The notes beneath the pieces were generated by a model. It saw only the letters and a list, made by a program, of their open reading frames with translations. It did not search any database and had not been told where the DNA came from. Made by a program: the position numbers and the translations under genes. Shown here one piece after another: positions 59,912 to 64,000 of a stretch of 64,000 nucleotides of DNA; positions within the stretch are counted from its first letter, which is position 1; every line of letters begins with the position of its first letter. Origin of the DNA: Chloroflexi bacterium B3_Chlor (GTDB lineage: Bacteria > Chloroflexota > Anaerolineae > UBA7937 > B3-Chlor). The stretch is taken from positions 1-64,000 of the forward strand of contig NJBK01000010.1 in NCBI GenBank assembly GCA_005223035.1, in the 5' to 3' direction.

Positions 59912-59988
59912 TCGCATGCGTCGGACATCGCTCACTTCCTCCAATACTACAGCACTTCTCGCATCATCTCGTAGGAGGGCGCAAAGAG

Positions 59989-61878
59989 ATGGCTCTTAAT
60001 CGTAGGATAGCATATATCAACCTCTCCACCGGGCAGATTGAGGCCAAACCGATCCCGGTCGAGGTGAGGAAGAAGTTCATCGGTGGGCGGGGCCTGGACA
60101 TGTACCTGCTGTACAACCATACTGAGCCAGGCACAGATCCATTGGGTCCGGACAATGTGGCGATGGTAAGCGCGGGACTCCTGACCGCCACTCTGGCTTC
60201 GGCTTCAGCACGTACGCATGTGGGCGCCAAGTCGCCCTTGACGGGGGCTGTGGGTAGCGCCAACATGGGCGGCTTCTTTGCGCCAGAGTTGACCTGGGCT
60301 GGGTTTCACCACTTGGTGCTGAAGGGCAAAGCGGAGGAGCCGGTCTATGTCTGGGTCAACGATGGTGAGATCGAGATAAGGGGCGCTTCCCATCTGTGGG
60401 GGCTGAGCACTCGTGAAACCCAAGATACTCTCAAGCAGGAGTTGGGTGAGGAGGTGCAGGTACTGTGCATCGGCCCGGGTGGCGAGAAGCTGGTCAGGTT
60501 TGCGAATGTCATCAGCGGTATGAAGAACGCCGGTGGACGAACCGGCATGGGCGCCGTGCTGGGGTCGAAGAATGTCAAGGCGATCGCCGCGCGAGGCACT
60601 ATGGATGTGGAGATCAGGTACCCACAGGAGGCCCTGGAGTACGACCACGAAGTCATGAGTCACATCGCTGACACGAAGTTTGCTCAAATCATGGGCAAGT
60701 ACGGCACCATGTTTATTCAAAGCGTGACCAACTCCACGGGTCTGGTGAGGACGCAGAATTTCCAGCATAATCAACTCTTGGATGCCGAGCCAATCGAGTG
60801 TGAGCACATCGAGGAATATGGTCTCGGCACCGTGGGTTGCTTCGGATGCATCATCCATTGCCGGCACCGGTACGTCGTGGACGGCATCTTCGATGAGGGA
60901 CCTGAGTACACTGCCCAGGGTGCCTTTGGCTGGGAGGTGGGATGCAACAACTTTGAGACCATCCTGAAGGGCAACCACCTGGTCAACCACTACGGTATCG
61001 ACATCCTGGAGACGGGCAGTATGATGGCCTGGGCCATGGAACTGTATGAGAAAGGGATCCTCACTAACAAGGACACCGGTGGCTTGAAGCTGGAGTGGGG
61101 CAACGACGAGGCGGTCCTAGAACTGATCAGGCAGATCGCCCTGCGCGAGGGGATAGGTGACGTCCTTGCAGAGGGGCCTCTGCGGGCTGCCGCGAAGATA
61201 GGCAAGGATTCGCTCAAGTACAATATCCACGTGAAAGGGATGAGCAATCTGCACTCGGATGAGAGGCCCACGCCTGCTCTTGCTTTGGGCATTGCCACTA
61301 GCACCAGGGGCGCCGACCACCTGCGGAGCCGGCCGGCCATAGACCTCTATCACCTGCCAGTGCCGGTATTGGAGGGGGTGTACAACAACCCCGTCAAGTA
61401 TGAGGGTAAGTTCACGTCTGACTATCGGGACTATGAAGGTAAGGCTTGGGAAGTGCTGTGGCAGGAGATGATGTACATGGCCATAGACTGCGTTGGAGTG
61501 TGCAAGTTTCACTCTGTTTTCTTGAGCCCTAACCTGCTGAACTTCGACAACGTCTCCAAGTTCATCTATCATAACACGGGCCTGGAGATGTCGCCCCGCG
61601 ATGTGTGGGATGTGGCCGAGCGGGGTTACAACATAGAGAGGCTATTCAACATCAGAGAGGGTTTCGGCCGGAAGGATGACACGCTGGTGGATCGCTACTT
61701 CGACGAGCCCACCACGCGCGGGCTGGACATCGTCCGTGGAAAGACGATTGACCGTGAGAAGTTCACGGAGATGATAGACGAATACTACCAGCTACATGGG
61801 TGGGACGAGAAGGGTGTGCCTACTCCCGAGACACTGGAGAGGCTCGGCCTGGACAAAGAGCCCTCACATAGGCTCTAG
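59989..61878 (+). CDS. Aldehyde:ferredoxin oxidoreductase family tungsten enzyme (BamB-like)
   Basis: 629 residues. The N-terminal AOR domain has RIAYINLSTGQIEAKPIP and FIGGRGLDMYLLY. GAVGSANMGGFFAPELTWAG, GRTGMGAVLGSKNVKAIA and TRGADHL stand for the tungstopterin pocket. The [4Fe-4S] ligands are C284, C287 and C291 (GCFGCIIHC) and a fourth near 500-505 (DCVGVC). Both aldehyde oxidoreductases and BamB, the active subunit of class II benzoyl-CoA reductase (about 650 residues), have this form. The poly-ferredoxin and HdrA-like genes directly behind it, and dch/had/oah in the same locus, favour BamB or a related aryl-CoA or aryl-aldehyde enzyme. No electron-bifurcating NuoEFG-like genes are seen before the window ends. 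Confidence 0.87.
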   Translation: MALNRRIAYINLSTGQIEAKPIPVEVRKKFIGGRGLDMYLLYNHTEPGTDPLGPDNVAMVSAGLLTATLASASARTHVGAKSPLTGAVGSANMGGFFAPELTWAGFHHLVLKGKAEEPVYVWVNDGEIEIRGASHLWGLSTRETQDTLKQELGEEVQVLCIGPGGEKLVRFANVISGMKNAGGRTGMGAVLGSKNVKAIAARGTMDVEIRYPQEALEYDHEVMSHIADTKFAQIMGKYGTMFIQSVTNSTGLVRTQNFQHNQLLDAEPIECEHIEEYGLGTVGCFGCIIHCRHRYVVDGIFDEGPEYTAQGAFGWEVGCNNFETILKGNHLVNHYGIDILETGSMMAWAMELYEKGILTNKDTGGLKLEWGNDEAVLELIRQIALREGIGDVLAEGPLRAAAKIGKDSLKYNIHVKGMSNLHSDERPTPALALGIATSTRGADHLRSRPAIDLYHLPVPVLEGVYNNPVKYEGKFTSDYRDYEGKAWEVLWQEMMYMAIDCVGVCKFHSVFLSPNLLNFDNVSKFIYHNTGLEMSPRDVWDVAERGYNIERLFNIREGFGRKDDTLVDRYFDEPTTRGLDIVRGKTIDREKFTEMIDEYYQLHGWDEKGVPTPETLERLGLDKEPSHRL

Positions 61879-61893
61879 GGGAGGACGACGACC

Positions 61894-62379
61894 ATGCAAA
61901 AGGTGATTCTGGTAGAGCAAGATAAGTGCACCGGTTGTCGGTTGTGTGAGATGGTCTGCTCTGTCAAACACGAGGGGGTGAGCAATCCCAGCAGAGCCAG
62001 AATCCACGTTATCAAGTGGTTCATGGAAGGTTTCGATATGCCCATGATCTGCCAGCAGTGCTTGGAAGCACCTTGCATAGCGGTCTGTCCCAAGGATGCC
62101 CTCGCCAGAGATGAGGAACTGGGCAATGTTGCGCTTGACTACGATCTCTGCATAGGCTGCAAGATGTGTGTAACTGCTTGTCCCTTCGGCGGCATGGGTA
62201 TTGACACAGTGAGCAGCAAGGTCATCAAATGTGACCTCTGCGAGGGTGACCCCCAGTGTGTTAGGTTCTGTTTTCCCGCCGCTCTGCAGTACGTGGACGC
62301 CAACGCGGTGAATCTGAGGAAAAAGAGGGACGCGGCGGCCAAGCTGGCCGAATTGATGAGCAAGGTCGTGGCTGTCTAG
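61894..62379 (+). CDS. Four-cluster ferredoxin subunit (BamC-like / HycB-DmsB type)
   Basis: 161 residues with four Cys groups: CTGCRLCEMVC (11-21), CQQCLEAPCIAVC (about 52-64), CIGCKMCVTAC (about 87-97) and CDLCEGDPQCVRFC (about 113-126). It binds up to four [4Fe-4S] clusters and relays electrons between the tungsten enzyme and the flavoprotein behind it. Sixteen bases separate it from the AOR gene. GGGGAGGACGACG precedes the ATG. Confidence 0.9.
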   Translation: MQKVILVEQDKCTGCRLCEMVCSVKHEGVSNPSRARIHVIKWFMEGFDMPMICQQCLEAPCIAVCPKDALARDEELGNVALDYDLCIGCKMCVTACPFGGMGIDTVSSKVIKCDLCEGDPQCVRFCFPAALQYVDANAVNLRKKRDAAAKLAELMSKVVAV

Positions 62380-62486
62380 GCAAGTACAGTTGCTCTTACA
62401 GACCGGTGAGGGCATCCTCTGTGTCGCGTCCACTGACAGGGTATGCCCTCCCATGGTGTGTTACGGTCTTTGGTGGAGGATCAAGG

Positions 62487-63827
62487 TTGAGTAGCCAGTC
62501 GGTTCTGGTCATTGGCGGGGGCATTGCGGGTATCCAGGCCTCCATTGACCTGGCTAACATGGGCCTCCAAGTCTATCTGGTGGAGCGAACGCCCAGCATC
62601 GGTGGCAGGATGGCCCAGCTGGACAAGACTTTTCCCACGAACGACTGCTCGATGTGCATTCTGGCCCCTAAGATGATCGAGTGCGCTGGGCATGACAACG
62701 TGCATCTCCTCACGTATTCTGAGGTTGATGAGGTCCGAGGTGAAGCAGGCGATTTCAAGGTCACGGTGCGGGGAAAGCCCCGGTACATTGACTTGGCCAA
62801 GTGCACGGGGTGCGGCGAGTGTACTGAGAAGTGTCCTCGTCGGGTACCCGACGAATTCAATATGGGGCTGGACAAGCGGAAGGCGATATACATGCCTTTT
62901 CCCCAGGCTGTCCCTCGCAAGATGACAATCGATGCGGAGAACTGCCTCTACTTTGCCAAAGGCGGGTGTCGTGTCTGTGAGGAGACGTGTCAGGCCGGCG
63001 CAATAGACTTCGAGCAGCAAGAAGAGGTTCTGGAGTTGGAAGTGGGGGCCATCGTGATAGCTACGGGGTTTGACCCCTATGATCCCGCGGCCTTGAAGGA
63101 GTATGGCTACGGCGAGATTGAGAATGCCATCACTGGTCTGGAGTACGAGAGACTGATTTGCGCCTCAGGGCCCACGGAGGGACATCTTAGGCGGCCCTCG
63201 GATGGCAAGGTCCCCCAGGTGATCGCCTTCATTCAATGTGTTGGGTCGCGTGATGTGAATTACAAGTCGTATTGTTCCAGCGTTTGTTGCATGCATGCCA
63301 CCAAGGAGGCGATCCTGGCCAACGAACACTACCCTGCTTTGAGGTCTTTCATCTTCTATACGGACATGAGGGCCGTGGGGAAGCAATTCCAGGAGTACAG
63401 CATCAGGGCCAAGGACGAGTACAACGTGAGCTACATCAGGAGTCGTCCCGGAAGGATCACAGTTGACGAGCAGAGCAGCAATCCCATCGTGTGGTACGAT
63501 GAGACCGTCTTCGGCGAGGCTGGGGATTCCGTACGCAGGGTAGCCAGCAAGGAAGTGGAGTTGGTGATCCTCTGTCAGGCGCTGGTACCTCGAGGCGTTC
63601 ATCGGGAGATGGCGGAGAACCTGGGATTGGAGCTGGATGAATCCGGGTTCCTGGCGATTCAGGATAGGCTGGCGTGCCCAGTCGACACGTCGGTGCCGGG
63701 CATCTTCGCATGCGGATTCTGCCAAAGCCCTCAGGACATTCCCGATTCCGTCGTCCAGGCCTCAGCCGCGGCGGCGAGGGTGGCGGAGCTACTGAGCCCT
63801 AACAGTAGAAAGCCAGGAGATGCCTAA
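62487..63827 (+). CDS. Short HdrA-like FAD/Fe-S oxidoreductase
   Basis: About 446 residues from TTG at 62487 (GGAGG upstream). It begins directly with the FAD motif VLVIGGGIAGIQASIDLA. TFPTNDCSMCILAPKM, ferredoxin-like CTGCGECTEKCP and CRVCEETCQAGAI follow. The end has GIFACGFCQSPQDIPDSVVQ. This is the HdrA pattern without the N-terminal domain of about 130 residues. BamE of class II benzoyl-CoA reductase is HdrA-related. It probably passes or bifurcates electrons for the AOR-type enzyme. A longer frame from 62406 has no ribosome site and no similarity. Confidence 0.85.
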   Translation: MSSQSVLVIGGGIAGIQASIDLANMGLQVYLVERTPSIGGRMAQLDKTFPTNDCSMCILAPKMIECAGHDNVHLLTYSEVDEVRGEAGDFKVTVRGKPRYIDLAKCTGCGECTEKCPRRVPDEFNMGLDKRKAIYMPFPQAVPRKMTIDAENCLYFAKGGCRVCEETCQAGAIDFEQQEEVLELEVGAIVIATGFDPYDPAALKEYGYGEIENAITGLEYERLICASGPTEGHLRRPSDGKVPQVIAFIQCVGSRDVNYKSYCSSVCCMHATKEAILANEHYPALRSFIFYTDMRAVGKQFQEYSIRAKDEYNVSYIRSRPGRITVDEQSSNPIVWYDETVFGEAGDSVRRVASKEVELVILCQALVPRGVHREMAENLGLELDESGFLAIQDRLACPVDTSVPGIFACGFCQSPQDIPDSVVQASAAAARVAELLSPNSRKPGDA

Positions 63828-64000
63828 GACAAGAGTTGGAGTTTTTGTCTGCCATTGCGGCAACAACATAGGGGGAGTGGTCCGGGTCCCCGAGGTGGTG
63901 GAGGATGCCCGACACCTCCCGAATGTGGTTTGCGTCGAGGACAACCTCTACACCTGCTCGGAGGAGGGCCTATCCTCAATCAAGGAGCAAATAGCCGAAC
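63820..64000 (+). CDS. HdrA-like protein, N-terminal part (cut by window end)
   Basis: From ATG at 63820, overlapping the previous stop by 8 bases, the frame is open to the window end for 60 residues. It begins MPKTRVGVFVCHCGNNIGGV, then VPEVVEDARHLPNVV and EDNLYTCSEEG. This is the characteristic N-terminal domain of heterodisulfide reductase subunit A. The rest lies outside the window. With the gene before it, it makes two HdrA-type chains in a row. Confidence 0.85.
   Translation, partial: MPKTRVGVFVCHCGNNIGGVVRVPEVVEDARHLPNVVCVEDNLYTCSEEGLSSIKEQIAE

Noticed and set aside
62406-62486. Upstream extension of the first HdrA-like gene
   Set aside because: The added 27 residues match nothing in HdrA. 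TTG 62487 has GGAGG at good spacing.
1-64000. tRNA, rRNA, CRISPR array, integrase or transposase genes
   Set aside because: I looked for T-loop motifs, regularly spaced repeats and transposase signatures in the intergenic regions and found none that hold up by eye.

Overview
The window is bacterial chromosome of moderately high GC. It is most likely from an anaerobic member of the Chloroflexota (Anaerolineae or Dehalococcoidia-like). That placement is inference. It rests on zinc-ribbon proteins with Trp-containing acidic repeats, a single-TM Pro/Thr-rich protein with an LPxTG-like end, the cvpA-mutS2 pair, a lipoprotein-type branched-chain ABC transporter, and oxygen-sensitive chemistry throughout the right half. 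Sigma-70 promoters are unusually well conserved: several boxes match TTGACA-17-TATAAT at five or six positions each. No tRNA, rRNA, CRISPR array, transposase or integrase was seen.

Left part (1-22.7 kb), all on the minus strand. It starts with envelope and polymer genes: a flippase-like membrane protein, a GT2 glycosyltransferase, a B12-binding radical SAM enzyme and a membrane phosphodiesterase. Next come mutS2 and cvpA, a large membrane glycosyltransferase, a MaoC hydratase and a ferredoxin-fused FAD oxidoreductase. A compact signalling or defence-like island lies at 14.0-18.9 kb. Its operon encodes a ribokinase-like/AAA+/RyR-domain protein, a SLOG-like Rossmann protein, and a two-helix TrkA-N channel-like protein with a non-canonical pore. 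A frameshifted DUF4062 remnant follows. Copies of one hairpin repeat bracket the island. Then come menA (with a decayed duplicate of its 3-prime end), ftsK and a family 4 uracil-DNA glycosylase.

Middle (23.1-30.7 kb), plus strand. This is a tight cluster of uncharacterised envelope proteins: a DUF6754-like membrane protein, two polytopic proteins, a zinc-ribbon/TM protein, a GlmL/MutL-like ASKHA ATPase without any glutamate mutase, a barrel-sandwich plus KOW protein, and an LPxTG-like protein. The cluster looks like a coherent but undescribed system.

Right part (31.4-64 kb), all plus strand. This is an anaerobic aromatic-acid degradation locus. It carries the ring-modifying set of the benzoyl-CoA pathway: dienoyl-CoA hydratase (dch), 6-hydroxycyclohexenoyl-CoA dehydrogenase (had) and 6-oxocyclohexenoyl-CoA hydrolase (oah/bamA). 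It also has beta-oxidation genes (hydroxyacyl-CoA dehydrogenase, enoyl-CoA hydratase, two thiolases), CoA ligases, a LIV-type ABC importer, an indolepyruvate:ferredoxin oxidoreductase and a GlcD/CCG fusion dehydrogenase. Two ring-reduction modules sit together: an ATP-dependent HgdB/BcrB-like subunit with its activase, and a BamB-like tungsten (AOR family) enzyme with a poly-ferredoxin and two HdrA-like flavoproteins. The second HdrA runs off the right edge. Together the genes describe uptake, CoA activation, dearomatisation and beta-oxidation of aromatic acids or aromatic amino acid products. No transcriptional regulator is visible in this part.
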